Shown here: one piece after another, positions 43,076 through 54,225 of the stretch
How the letters are laid out: every line of letters begins with the position of its first letter
Numbering within the stretch: the stretch's first letter is position 1
NCBI GenBank assembly: GCA_033558025.1
Contig: JAUCEF010000018.1
Span: 3,844,001-3,908,000 of the forward strand
From: Phytophthora sp. 'mugwort'
Lineage: Eukaryota; Oomycota; Peronosporomycetes; Peronosporales; Peronosporaceae
Reading direction: 5' to 3'
DNA length: 64,000 nucleotides
Translations under genes and position numbers: made by a program
Notes under the pieces: model-generated
The model's input: the letters and a program-made list of their open reading frames with translations, nothing else
What the model was told of the DNA's origin: nothing
Database searches by the model: none

Positions 43076-46000
43076 CTACAACTGGTTTGCCACAGCAAGG
43101 AATCGAGAAAGACCCGGCCGTTGCTTTGCGTATTCCTCGGTACTTTTGTCACGAGTTTTGCCGGTGGATGTTAGACGCTCCACACGGCGGAGCCAGTCTT
43201 GTTTGAACTGCGATTGCTGTCTTTGGGGCGTCTGAGTGACTCTCCTCTGGGTTTTTATTTCCTGGAGCATCTTAGCTGCAGCAATGTGGGTGCTCACACT
43301 ACATTCGCTGGTGCTGGCACGAAGCTGCCAGGGAACAGACCGATCAGTTAGTGCCCCAATACAGCTACCTTCTATCGTGAAGAAGGAGGTTGCTCCACTA
43401 TCAAGAGTGACAACGATCAGAGGTATGTTTCCTTCCAAGCCCGCACTTCCAGGAAGCACACACAGCGTCCTAATCGAGTCCCCTTGTCGAATCAACCATT
43501 GACTATGAAGACGTAAAAGTGACGAAGATAAAAGTTTATCCTCATCGAGATGCTGCGAGCGAGAATCTTTTCGAATCGCCTCGATCTCTTGGAAGAATTC
43601 ATCAAAACTGTAAATTGTGACATATCCTGTAGGAAGTGCACACTAGTTTTTAGTATATGTGAGTAAGGGGTGTAGGCAATATGAAAGGGTTACCTTGATC
43701 ATCACCGATGCAAAAGAAATTGCCACAACTCGTACCAGCAGAAACCCACAAAGCAGCGCATACAACAGAATCATAATGGGGATTGTGCGGTACTAAATCT
43801 TCATCATGCTGAGAATCTTGTTGTGGGTTGGATGAGGTACCATAGAGGAGACACACAATGCGCTGATGGCCACACGGCAATACTGAGGAAATGGCTTTGC
43901 TAGACCAGATCGATACCCGACACGGATGATCTTCTTCCACCAAAACAAAATACGGAAACGGATCGAGATATACAACTTGGCTGATAAGAGAAGTCTTTAA
44001 CTTGACATTGCCACTTCTTGTACGGCTAGTAGCATTCTTGTCATTCCGCTGGCCTTTCTTGACGATACCTGTAGCAACTACAGTTCCCGCATTTATATTC
44101 CATGCACAAAATGTGCCGTCAAATGGCGAGATTGTTACCAAGTGTTGAAGCTTGCTGTGAACATCAATCATAACTGCGTCAGAACCTCCAAGATCTCCAC
44201 CTGGCACACTCAATCGTTGGATTTCTTTGAGTCGTCCTTGTGCTCTCTTCAAGAAAGCTGGCAGAGTAATTGTTTCTCGGGCAGCATACACTTTCTTGGG
44301 CCTACACAACCCCCGGCCCGTTTGGGGAATTGGAAAGGCACAATCCAAAAGTTCGTTTGCTTTGCGTACAGTAATTTTACCGTTTTGAGTGTAGTCTGCA
44401 GAGTTGAAAAGTTTTGTCAAGTGTTCAACTTCGCACAGTGCGTGGGGTGGCTCTTGTCGCGTTGTTTCGTCATCATTACCGGTCATTCTTGAACAATTAG
44501 CGTTCACACTTTGAAATCCTCGCCAGTGGTTCAGCGTGTGAAGCACCTCGAAAGTATTCGAGAGTGAAATCAAAACTGTACCATCAAAAGAGCTTGACAC
44601 AACTTGCCTCGAGCCGCTCACCCATCGAACAGCAGCCACTTCTGCAGCGTGCAGTCGTTTCGATAATATCATCGCACCTCGGGGTAGCATCACTCGAGCT
44701 AAGGTTCCATTTTCAGTCCCTATGATGCACGAATGCTGGTCATCCACGATAGAAACGCATGTTACATCCCCTCGGATACAAAACCTTTCCTTGTGAACCA
44801 AATGACCAGAATCGACGGCCCAAGACTGAAGCTCTCGCGGTGTTATGATAACAATTAAGCTGCTTGAAGGATTGAATACCACCGTTAGTGGTTTCACCCG
44901 TTCCTCCATTTTGTGTTTGTGATCACTGCTATTGGAGTAACAAGACAGCTGTCTCGAAGAACTCGGTTTTGCTCTAAGAACTTCATCTCCTGGATAAGTT
45001 TCTTTATCTTCCCCTACATCGATGAAAAATATACTGGAATGAGCAATAACAATTCTTTTCCGTGAAGGCATGTAGCACATGGAGCGCATTGGCCGTGTAA
45101 GCGTTCGCGGTAGCGCATCTTTCACATAAACTTCTCTTTTGAACATTTGAACCGGTGCAAACATACGTAGATCCCAAATCTTGATCAGGCCGCTTTCATC
45201 AGCAGAAATCAATTGCGGGGTCTCGGGGATGACTTCAAGCCCGATGAGTTGATGGCGATGGCCCTTCAACGAACCAACTTTTTGCTCGACATGAGGGCTC
45301 CATACATGAAGATAATGATCCAGCCCACCGCTAATAAGGTAACCTTTATGTGCATGATACTTGATCATTGTCACACCCTTTCTGTGCCCATTCAAGGATT
45401 TTCCGATGCGTTCCAGATGCAAGTCGAGCACGTAAATCTTTCCGTCCATGCAGCTAGTAGCAATTTGAGACGTGCTGTCAATTGCAGCGAGGTCCGTCAT
45501 AACTTCGTGGTCCTTACTGAAAAATGAGTGCACGCACGAAAGAGTGTCCATATTCCACACATGAACTTGACCGTTTGTGCACGAGGAATAAAGGCGTGAT
45601 AAAGTTGGGTCTCGCTCCAGTTCTAATGCTGTTTGTCCTGCCTCGGTTGGAATTTGCTGAATCTCGTGACAACATAATCCAACGTAAAGACAGAAGGAAC
45701 ATCAAGTGCAAACATAGAAAAACTAACCTGTCTTATGCGAAGCTGATCCACATCATAGAGGGCAATCACGGGTGAAGTTGAGGCGGTGATGACGTAACGA
45801 CCTATAGGCGAGTAGACAGCATCTAGAATTCCTCCACCTCTGTTTCGTAAATCATCATCACATGGAGTTGATGTGAGACTCTTTCATCTGGACAAAGGCA
45901 GATGAACTATGGATACCTAGAAGGAGCATGATATTCACCCGCGACTGTGTTTCTGAAGGCATCTAGCATCCGGAAGCCTTTGTTCCTTGCATCGTGCAGA

Positions 46001-47099
46001 AATAATCGATCCACCTCGTCGAAATAATACTACATTCAACATAAGAATGTTGACTCGAGCGTTCTCAAGCCAGACGACAAAACTTACCAGTCCGTTCAGC
46101 TCAGCCGACAACTTCAATGCATCTGTTTGGAAATTCTGCAGACATTTCGTTTCTATCAAATCACCGCTTGCAATATATTATGGTAGAGTGCGTACCCGTT
46201 GGGAGTTTGTAGTTTCTTCAAGAGCATTTTCGTCTGTTACCCGATTATGCCCGTCAGTAATGCTTTAAATGAATACTGGCGGTCGTTTGACTCACGAACC
46301 TGAGGCTTTGAAAATAGTTGAGCTGAAGTCTTCCCACGTAAGGAAGCCAACCGCGTGAAGATCAGCCTGCCGATACAAACTCCCAAGCTCATGAGTTAAA
46401 CTCACCTTTGAGCCCAGATATCATGCACTTTTAGTTAAAAAAAATAACAGATTCGAGATAAAACCCCATAAAGTTGCTCACCTGCTGCTCCCACTCCAAG
46501 TTGTCTGCATTCAACGCATACAACATTTCTGCTAGAAATTCCGTTTCATCGAGATGTCCTTGCTTTTCGAAAGCAAAACGCATTGCAGCCATCCCATCTT
46601 GATCTTAATATTTCCACAAATTCGTAAGAATAGTACTTTAGAGGTCCATCATATGACTGCACTAACCTAGTTTCGATAGTGGCTTGGTTGATACTGATGC
46701 TGACGTTTGCTGCGCTTTCGCAGGTGTTTGACAAAGGTGAAAAGGTTCTCGCCATACTTGACACGTTGAATTCTTGAGTGCCAGTTGCTTCTCTCGTTTA
46801 TCGCGAGCAATCGCATTCTCACGAATTTTCGGGAAATAACTCGTCGTCTCGGCAGCATAGCGGTCCCTTGTATGTTGGAATCGTTGCGCTTCAGTCGTAG
46901 CAGGCCGAGAAGCTTCAAATCGACGAGAACCTGGATGAAAGACAGAAGGGATCTACAGTGCGAATAGTGCTCGTTTAGGCCGCAACTCGGACGACATTAA
47001 GGTAGCTTGAATTACCTCGGCTGGAAGGTAAGTTGCTCTTCTATCTAATCGACTGACTCGCCTTGAGCTCTGAGCTGAAGATGGAGGCTGCGGCTTCAT
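43076..47099 (-). CDS. EF-hand and WD40-repeat protein (9 exons)
   Basis: Exons on the minus strand: 47016-47099, 46667-46952, 46482-46603, 46296-46387, 46088-46166, 45939-46029, 45728-45837, 43694-45656, 43076-43626; all introns GT-AG, all phases agree, 1125 residues. N-terminal basic region; two EF-hand-like helices near residues 124-195 (MAAMRFAFEKQGHLDETEFL; LYRQADLHAVGFLTWEDF), then WD40 repeats from about residue 270 (GRYVITASTSPVIALYDVDQ, CMDGKIYVLDLHLERIG, HKGYLISGGLDHYLHVWSP, ADESGLIKIWDLRMF, FDGTFCAWNINAGTV). A third EF-like loop (LFNSADYTQNGKITVRK) lies near residue 704 between WD blocks. EF-hand plus WD40 order resembles the WDR49/WDR64 group, in part linked to cilia or flagella, but that is only a resemblance. 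Calcium-binding residues are incomplete, so binding is uncertain. A scaffold role is likely. Confidence 0.8.
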
Positions 47100-47275
47100 T
47101 AATCTTTCAAGACACCGACACAGTGGACGCGCCGCTTCAATGTCTATCGCTGCCAGGGCCGTTACGTTTGACCTACCAGGGCTGGTAGTTTAAAGATCAT
47201 CGTGTGTTGTGGTGATGTAATGAGATCTCTCGTATTTAATCGCTATCTCCATTTGCACGGCGTATTTGTCCTAAT

Positions 47276-48298
47276 CTATTGTGGCGGGTGAACGACAGCA
47301 TACTTGAGGACGGCGTCGACAATCTCCGAGTGCTTGTCCTTCGTGACCAGCTCCATTTCAACCTGTTTGAAGGCGGCGACATAGTTATACTTCACATACC
47401 CCAGCCTGCAGCAACACACAAGCACAAAGTGAATAAATTAAGTACATGTACAAGATTTTTGCATGTGGCAAAACAACGCACAACTCACTTTTCGAAGAGG
47501 TGAATTGAAGCACTATTCGTCTCAATAATCTTGCAGATGAACCGGGTCACGTTAAGCTTCGACGTAGCTGAAAGACACGAACAAATATCATCGAACAAGG
47601 CCCAGACCATCAGCCCTTCCATAGTCTCGAAACAGAATCAGCGATAATATGTATACCGTAAGCCATCATAAGCTTTACTGCCTCCTCTGCAAAACCCTTG
47701 CGCCGATACTTGTCCTCAGCGATCATGATCTCCATCTCGCAAGCGTGCGGGTCGTCATAGTCGTTAAAGAACAAGTTCACATCCCCAGCCATACCTACAA
47801 AATGTCCACACAGCCACTCATGAATCCCTACCAACAGAAAACAAACACTCCACATTATAATTTACGGTCAATGGCGCTCTCGTCGACGTATGAAGTCTCT
47901 GGTTTGCCACCACTCTCACCGTTCGCCAACACGATGAAAGTGCACTCTACAATGTACACAAAGCAGAAGTAAAAGATCCCTGTCACTATTGACCCTCAGC
48001 CCCATCGTCTTCACTTGCCAGTCCTTACTCTCAGCGTCTTCTCTCCACGACTTCTGCATCTCGAACTCGTCCTCGATAGACAGCGGCTCGGATGCCGTCA
48101 TCTCTGCAGCAGACACGCGCCAAGAAACAGTGCAAAAAAATGAGCCACCAGCACCGCCACAACGCATAGAGAGCTTGTGCACTTGATTGCATCATTGTGC
48201 TCACCTTGCAGCCATGGGTCCTTCATCCAGTTGTGGTACTTGGGGACATGCTCCTGTTCGTATGGCACCAGCGTCACCCGTTGTCCGGTCTGCAGCAT
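47276..48298 (-). CDS. NAT9: NAT9-like N-acetyltransferase (6 exons)
   Basis: Exons on the minus strand: 48205-48298, 48015-48103, 47866-47944, 47657-47794, 47489-47567, 47276-47405; GT-AG introns, phases agree, 202 residues, close to the about 207 of animal NAT9. The protein begins MLQTGQRVTLVPYEQEHVPK, then YHNWMKDPWLQEMTASEPLS (exon 1-2 join), FEMQKSWREDAESKDW, CTFIVLANGESGG, GDVNLFFNDYDDPHACEMEI and MIAEDKYRRKGFAEEAVKLM, the last being the GNAT acetyl-CoA-binding motif (R-x-x-G-x-(A/G)). The C-terminus ends KYNYVAAFKQVEMELV... as in the family. NAT9 is a GNAT-fold acetyltransferase; a link to microtubules is reported for the fly protein. It is divergent with the TBC gene, with 240 bp between start codons. 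Start 48298 is supported by length and alignment of the N-terminus. Confidence 0.88.
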
Positions 48299-48538
48299 GA
48301 CCCGATTCAGTACAAAGTAATGATACTTTAGTGACGAATAAGCCAACGCATTAATGCAGTGAATACAGGGCGCTCGTGGCGTACGATAACAACGCCTGCG
48401 TTTGCCTTCATACTGGCCGCTCAAAGACAAATTTTTGAATGCCTGTCGAAAATAGCTACGAAAATACGTCCGAAAACAAGATTGATTTGATGTTGTGCAC
48501 ACCATACCAATGATAATCTCGCGCGTCAATTTCCTAAG
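48299..48538. promoter_or_regulatory. Divergent promoter region NAT9 / TBC
   Basis: Only 240 bp separate the start codons of the minus-strand NAT9-like gene and the plus-strand TBC gene, so both promoters and 5' UTRs must lie here. No clear Inr match as good as at 34934 was found; GTCAATTTCC just before the TBC ATG is a weak candidate. Confidence 0.55.
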
Positions 48539-51030
48539 ATGAGCATAACGACGGTGAACGCCGCGCTCGACGCACTGTTTGGGGAGGTTCTCCCCGTGCT
48601 AATTCGCCATGGATGGGTCCAGGTGACGAGCCACACTCTTGCCGTTAGAACGATGTATCGTTTTTGTATGCTGATTTCTGTATGCATTTCGAAACTGCAG
48701 GTCGACGCCGTGGAGGCTGTAGCGGCGGTGAACAAAAGGCTACGGTCGCTAGTAGATCAGCAGAAACTACGGCGACTAGCAGTTCGGGTTGGCGGGTTCC
48801 CTGCAAAGTTCAGAATCCGGTACGTAATGAAGTAAATGAATAAAAAACTGGTAGTGTGGCGTGGGGGGTGACATGTTCGCTGCCTGGTTGAAGCTACTGG
48901 CTGCGCGTTGGGGACGTGTCGACGCTGATGAAGGAGGTCCCGGAGGGGATGACCAGCCGAGAAATCTATCTCAAGGTAGATTCAAAATATGTTTCCATAT
49001 GGTTACAAGAGGCGTGACCCTGATCAGAGTGTTTGCTGCTGTGTAGCTGGCAGGCGTTGAGACGTTGGAGGACAAGGCGGAGCTCGAGACGACGGGCGTT
49101 GAAGGAGAAATCAGTCGAGACATCGAGCGCACTTTTCCTGCACAGTCTCTCTTTTCAGAGGAAGGTCAGTCTTGGTACTGCGGGTTCAGTGAGGGAGGTG
49201 AGCTGAAGAATCATGTGGTGTGTTGGTTTGGTAGGTGACGGCAGACGGATGCTTGAGAACGTGCTGAAGGCGGTCGCTCTCCATGCAGATGACATTGGTT
49301 ACTGCCAGGTACATTGGAACGGTCGAGGTTGTCCTTTCAGCGAGATAATTGACCCTGTTATTGTGATTGAAGGGGATGAATTACGTGGTGGCTGCACTTC
49401 TGCTCGTGATGAATGACACTCAAGATACTGCGGACTTGAATCTCGACGGACTTTCAGTGCAAGAGGCGGCGTTTTGGCTAACACTTTCCTTGATCCGGCG
49501 CAAGGGGATGGCGGATCTGTGGAAGCATAAGATGCCAGGGTTCGTTCACGTTTGCCTTTTCGTGGAGATTTGCTGCTGATATACTGAACGAGCACGTTAC
49601 GCAGGCTTTCCCAATGTATCTACCTGTTCCAGCAACTTCTCAAGCATCATTTCTACGACCTATCGGCGCATTTCCGGCAGATTGGAATGCATTCCAGTAT
49701 CTTAGTCACCCAGGTAAAACAAGCCTGATTAATTCCTATCGCGATGTATATTTGAGTGACTAAGACTATTTGTTTGTTGTGTTTTGTAGTGGTTTGTTAC
49801 GGTGTTTGCTCGAGTGCTTACCATCCCAACACTTGTCCGAGTTTGGGATCTCTTCTTAATGGATGGATGGAAAGCTGTATATCGAGTCGCTCTCGCCATT
49901 ACCGCAGAGTTGCGACCAAAGCTTCTCACCATGGTAAGAATACGTTTTGATGCTTAGAGTCGGGCACCGATAAGTATTCTGACCCCTCTTGATGTTGTCA
50001 ATGAAGGATCTCGAACAGTGCAGCGACTTTTTCCGGAAGAATCATCAGATGGGTATGGAAGAAGCACTTAGCTCTGATGCGTTACTGCAGTGTGCACTGA
50101 GCTACAAAGTGACTCGCAGCAGTCTTAAACAACTGGAGGAAGAGCGACATCTTGAGGTAAAGAATATGGTTATCCATCCATTGATTACTACTATAGTACC
50201 TGCTAACTTCTGGATAAATTTATGCTCAGTATCTTCGCCTTCGCTTGCAGCAAACGCCGCTTTCGGAAGAGCATCGGATGCTGTTTCCCACACTTGAACA
50301 CGACGGCGATGCCGCTGCAAAGAGAAAAAATCTAGAGCTGATACGTTCTAAGCTGCAGCGCTTCGACACCGATATAGCAAGTGACACTGTTTGTCTTCAA
50401 CACAAAATCGAGGCAGCAGAGAAAGCTCAGGCTACGGCAATGTCAGTTCGCTACGCCATCGCGTACGAGTTGTCCGAGGCTGCGATTGAATTGAACGAGC
50501 GCATTGAGATTAAAAACCGTCTACGTTCAAAGTTCCGCAAGCTTATGGCAACTGCGATTACCCAAGCGACCTCGTCATCAACGACAAGTTCTGCTGCGTC
50601 AGGTTTCACGACCTGGCTCAATCCATTCGAGTTCATTAACGAACGTATGGCCAGTTGCTTCGAGCGTTTGCCTCTGCTTTCCAGTTATATGGATACAGGA
50701 GACGAGCTTCACGGTGGTGACAACGATACAGATGACGAAGAGGAGGAGACAGCGCAAAACTTGAAGCATCTCGAGATTTTGGTGCCACAGTTGGCAGCCC
50801 AGTTGCGTCTGCTGCAGCGCTCAGTGGCCTACAACGAACGCTTTTTGCGTCCGCTACTTAAGCGAACTCGAAGGCTCCAGCGTGACGCTCAACTGGCACG
50901 TGTTGAAGTGGAAGAAACCCAGTTGTTCAAGGACCGATTGGCCGACCAATTGCTACAGATTATGCTCACTAGTGAAAAACTCAAGAACGAACGAATGCAG
51001 CAGCTCTTTGCTGAGGTTGATCGGAGCTGA
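48539..51030 (+). CDS. TBC-domain Rab GTPase-activating protein (10 exons)
   Basis: Exons: 48539-48622, 48701-48819, 48894-48975, 49047-49164, 49235-49308, 49373-49539, 49605-49713, 49790-49933, 50007-50156, 50251-51030; GT-AG introns, total 1827 nt, 608 residues. The TBC domain (about residues 65-300) shows IRYWLRVGDVST, EISRDIERTFP (catalytic Arg 123 in the I-x-x-D-x-x-R-T-F-P motif), DIGYCQGMNYVVAALLL (Gln 159 of the YCQGMNY motif), and WFVTVFARVLTIPTLVRVWD with FLMDGWKAVYRVALAITAEL. Both finger residues are present, so it should stimulate GTP hydrolysis by a Rab protein in membrane traffic. Residues from about 350 are charged and helical (likely coiled coil, with a DTDDEEEET acidic patch) and may bind partners. 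It ends 230 bp before the convergent Bfr1-like gene. Confidence 0.9.
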
Positions 51031-51262
51031 CAAAAACGCTAGCAGTACGTGGGCACAGTACAAATGACGAGATGTTGGAAGTATCTACTGTATTACTACC
51101 GGTGTGGAAGCAGACACGCGCTACAGCAAAAGCAAAGTGGCGTCACAAGCTCTTCCTTGGCAACAAGCGAGCGTCCCTCTCCCTTTATGCGTGCTTGATT
51201 CCGTTCTGTTATTTGTCCAGAGGTGGTCATACTTCGAGTTAGACCCTCTTCTATGAGGAGAC

Positions 51263-52783
51263 TTACTCATCCTCCGTCACGACGTCGGCATCAGCGAACT
51301 CTGCCGCGACAGCAGGCTCACTGGCAACGGGAGGAGCCATGCCAGGACCCCATGAAGGAAGATCGGCAACAACACCGCCGAGCGACGGGAAAGCGTCCTT
51401 GTCACCGGCGTTGAACTTCTTGTTCTTGTTGCTCTTCTTCTTAGGGGAAGCGGCCTTATCGGAAGCAGCGGCTTCAGCAACAGCCTCAGTGGGCTTCTCA
51501 ACCTTGGGACGGGACGTCTGCTCGTTGAACGAGACCTTCTTGGCCTTCACGGCAGCCAGCGACTCCGAGACGGCACCCACAGAGGCAGGAGGCAGCAGGC
51601 CAATGGTGCTGAAAGCTTCTAGCTGCGCGAGAGGCAGGACCAGCTTGGCGGCCTTCTTCGACTTCTTGCCGTGGCGACTCTTCTTGCCCTTCTTACCACC
51701 ACCTAGCATCATGAAGTCCTCTTCCTTGCGTTGCAGGGGCTTCATGCCATCAAGTTCAACAGGGGCGGCAGTGGTCTCATCAGCCTTCTCATTGTGGCCC
51801 TCCTTGAGCTCCTTCGCGTACGTCTTCTCCATGAAACTGACGATAGCGTCGCAGAGGTCCATCTCGTCCTGGAAGGGGTGGATCTTGGCCATCTCCTTCT
51901 CGTAGTCGGCGAGCTTGGCCTCATATTCGGCCTTGCGACCCTCCTCCTCCTTCTGGCGCTCAAGCTCCTTCTTCTTACGCACCAGACGAATGTTGTTGTA
52001 GTACTTGTCATTGGCCTCCTTGAACTCCTTGCGAAGCGACTTGATAGCCGTAAACTTCTCGTCCAGTTGCTCTTTAATATCCTTGCGCTCCTTGGCCAGG
52101 ATAGGAAACTGGTCCTTCTTGTTTTCCTCCTCGTTGAGGCGGTAGAGCTCGTCGAGCGCCTGCTTCTGTTCATTGAGCTTCTCCTGGACGGCGTCGATCT
52201 CCTCGTTCTTTTTGGCCTGTAGGGCGCGGATCTCCTTAATGCTCTCGTTTTGCTTTTCCACGACGCCCTGGTCTCCAGAGAAGGCGCTGACCTGTAGCTT
52301 CTGGGATTGCAGTTGCTCAATCTCCTTGATCACGCGCTTCTCCTCGTTCAACGACATGGAGCTGGTCTCCTGCTTAAGTTTGAGCTCGGCAATAGCTGCG
52401 TTGAACTCGTCCTCCGAGCCGAACTTGAGGTTAGAGCGCACGCTGCGCTGGTGCTTGACGGTCGAGTCCTTCTCATCGCGCGTTTGGCGCAGACGAGCGG
52501 TGATCTGGTTGCGCTGCTGGATGAGGTTGTCCTTCTCCGAGCGGAGAGCAGCGAACTTGGCCTTGGCCTCCTGGATCTGGCCGCCGTAGCCACCGCGGTT
52601 CGTCTTGAGCGCGTCCATCTCGGCGCGGATTACGGTCGTGCGCGCCTGTAGCTGCTTGATGGCGGTGTCCAGCACAGCGATCTTGGCCTCGTGCTCAGCC
52701 TTGTCGGGCTTGGGCAGGCGTTCGATCACGTCCGGGATTTCCATCTCCTCCACGGCCACGACGGGGGCCTCTTCGCTGCTCAT
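51263..52783 (-). CDS. Bfr1-like coiled-coil protein
   Basis: An intact, intronless 506-residue protein. Residues 1-330 are almost wholly charged helix with heptad spacing (e.g. LDTAIKQLQARTTVIRAEMD, KLNEQKQALDELYRLNEEEN, KYYNNIRLVRKKKELERQKE), followed by FQDEMDLCDAIVSFMEK, a Lys-rich segment KKGKKSRHGKKSKKAAK and a low-complexity tail with PSLGGVVADLPSWGPGMAP. Order and the conserved helix resemble yeast Bfr1 (nuclear segregation protein family), which associates with polysomes and mRNPs at the ER. Strong G/C third-position bias makes the opposite strand look open (Leu-rich frames), which are shadows. It is convergent with the TBC gene. Start at 52783 is the first Met of the frame. Confidence 0.85.
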   Translation of the reverse strand: MSSEEAPVVAVEEMEIPDVIERLPKPDKAEHEAKIAVLDTAIKQLQARTTVIRAEMDALKTNRGGYGGQIQEAKAKFAALRSEKDNLIQQRNQITARLRQTRDEKDSTVKHQRSVRSNLKFGSEDEFNAAIAELKLKQETSSMSLNEEKRVIKEIEQLQSQKLQVSAFSGDQGVVEKQNESIKEIRALQAKKNEEIDAVQEKLNEQKQALDELYRLNEEENKKDQFPILAKERKDIKEQLDEKFTAIKSLRKEFKEANDKYYNNIRLVRKKKELERQKEEEGRKAEYEAKLADYEKEMAKIHPFQDEMDLCDAIVSFMEKTYAKELKEGHNEKADETTAAPVELDGMKPLQRKEEDFMMLGGGKKGKKSRHGKKSKKAAKLVLPLAQLEAFSTIGLLPPASVGAVSESLAAVKAKKVSFNEQTSRPKVEKPTEAVAEAAASDKAASPKKKSNKNKKFNAGDKDAFPSLGGVVADLPSWGPGMAPPVASEPAVAAEFADADVVTEDE

Positions 52784-53052
52784 CTTGTGCTACGTAAGGA
52801 ACTAGGGGCGGCTCTCTCTATGAAGGTCCCAGAGGGGGAGCGTGAGTGGCATCTGCTTGGTCGCCACGTGGAACACACCAGCTATACATACATCGAGGTG
52901 TGCCACGTAAGGTTTTGTACTGAAATGACGGCTCAACTTGAAGTGAATTCGCTTATGGGTCATTAAACTCGCTCAGTGCTGGTAGTGCTGTCAGCCTGAA
53001 ATGGGGTTTTACTGACTCAAAGCCCAAAGTTCTGGAGCGAAGGTGTGACCCG

Positions 53053-53361
53053 ATGACCCGACATACGAGCAGCCGCAGTGGGAGCCCAAGGGCGCCTGTA
53101 TCTAAGAGGGCCGACACCTTTGGGGGAAACGCTGAAGTTGTGCTCCAAATGGTGGACGCGGCGTTGAGTGGACTGAGAGTTGCTTCACAGAATAAAAGCT
53201 CAGGAGAACAAGATTCCGGGCTTTCGATTTACGATGGAGCTTTTGAGCAGGCATATAGGATGACAAGTGGCCGATGCACGTCGTGTGTAGGTTTTATTGC
53301 CCACAAGGAAATGTCTACAGATGGGCCCTACTTCGCAATGGACCAAGAGACCCAAAAATGA
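53053..53361 (+). CDS. Small hypothetical protein, 102 residues
   Basis: Met-started frame with Ser/Arg-rich N-terminus (MTRHTSSRSGSPRAP) and a helical middle (EVVLQMVDAALSGL). No domain, signal or membrane segment recognised. It is the longest plus frame between the Bfr1-like gene and the PiggyBac and could be a real small gene, an exon or chance. Confidence 0.25.
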   Translation: MTRHTSSRSGSPRAPVSKRADTFGGNAEVVLQMVDAALSGLRVASQNKSSGEQDSGLSIYDGAFEQAYRMTSGRCTSCVGFIAHKEMSTDGPYFAMDQETQK

Positions 53362-53379
53362 CCAAGATATCTATACCCT

Positions 53380-54220
53380 TTTTTCTTGACCAAAGTGTTT
53401 GCGTGTGCGTCATTGTCTGGAGATCGGGGAAGCTAAAGGAAGTGGGGGGTAGTATCCGGAATTGGGCTGGGCTGAAAAATTGCACTTTGGGTGGAATCTG
53501 AGAGAGAGAGAAAGTTGAGTAAATGACTATGGGAATTTTGATGTGGAACATGGCCAATGTGAAAGAGGAGACCACACGAACAGCTGAAAGGTCGACGACT
53601 TGGTGATGCATTCTTCTTCGGTACTATCTGCTCAGCTCTGTCGTTTACCCAGTCGTTCGAGGAACTCCGTCTTGTGTTACCTCCAATATTCCACAACAGT
53701 TACACAAGGATGGCTGCAGTGTAATGTGTCGGCAGAGGACGTCGATAAGAGATGATTACTCAACCGAGCGTGGCGCGCTGTAATTATCCATACGATCTCC
53801 CTCCCTACGTTAGCTCTCGTCAAGAGTAATGCAAGAATTGACTGTACGCTAATTGCCGCTCGTCATGCTGATGCGCTGAAGAATTTTGGTACTTACTAGA
53901 ATGTTGGTACTTACTAGAGACGATCGGATCTGCGGCTTTTCGGATGTGGAGTTATCAAGGTTAGTCCGCCATATTGTCTTCGAACACACAACCATCGGCG
54001 AAATCGACCCTTAGTTCACTAAAACTAAAGGAAGTAGGTATCTCGGCAACTATAGCGCTTCTGCAAACAATGGGGGTCACTTTACGCGGTGGAAGCTGGC
54101 CTGTGAGGATTTTGAGAACACGCACCTCATTGAGTTAATGGACTGCTGCCCAATGCAAACCCATTTAACGCAGCGACCTGGAAATTCTAACGACTTCATA
54201 CTCGCTGATAGATGCTTCAG
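53380..54220. other. No recognisable gene
   Basis: No coding signal. A tandem pair of TTGGTACTTACTAGA lies at about 53887-53917. Confidence 0.5.
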
Positions 54221-54225
54221 TTGTT

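Noticed and set aside
46196..46262. An extra exon of the WD40 gene
   Set aside because: It would need a 29-base intron after it and break the reading phase; skipping it gives a 129-base intron and a model that closes in frame.
51339..52651. Long plus-strand frames opposite the Bfr1-like gene (Leu-rich)
   Set aside because: Shadows of a G/C-biased Lys/Glu-rich coiled-coil gene on the minus strand.
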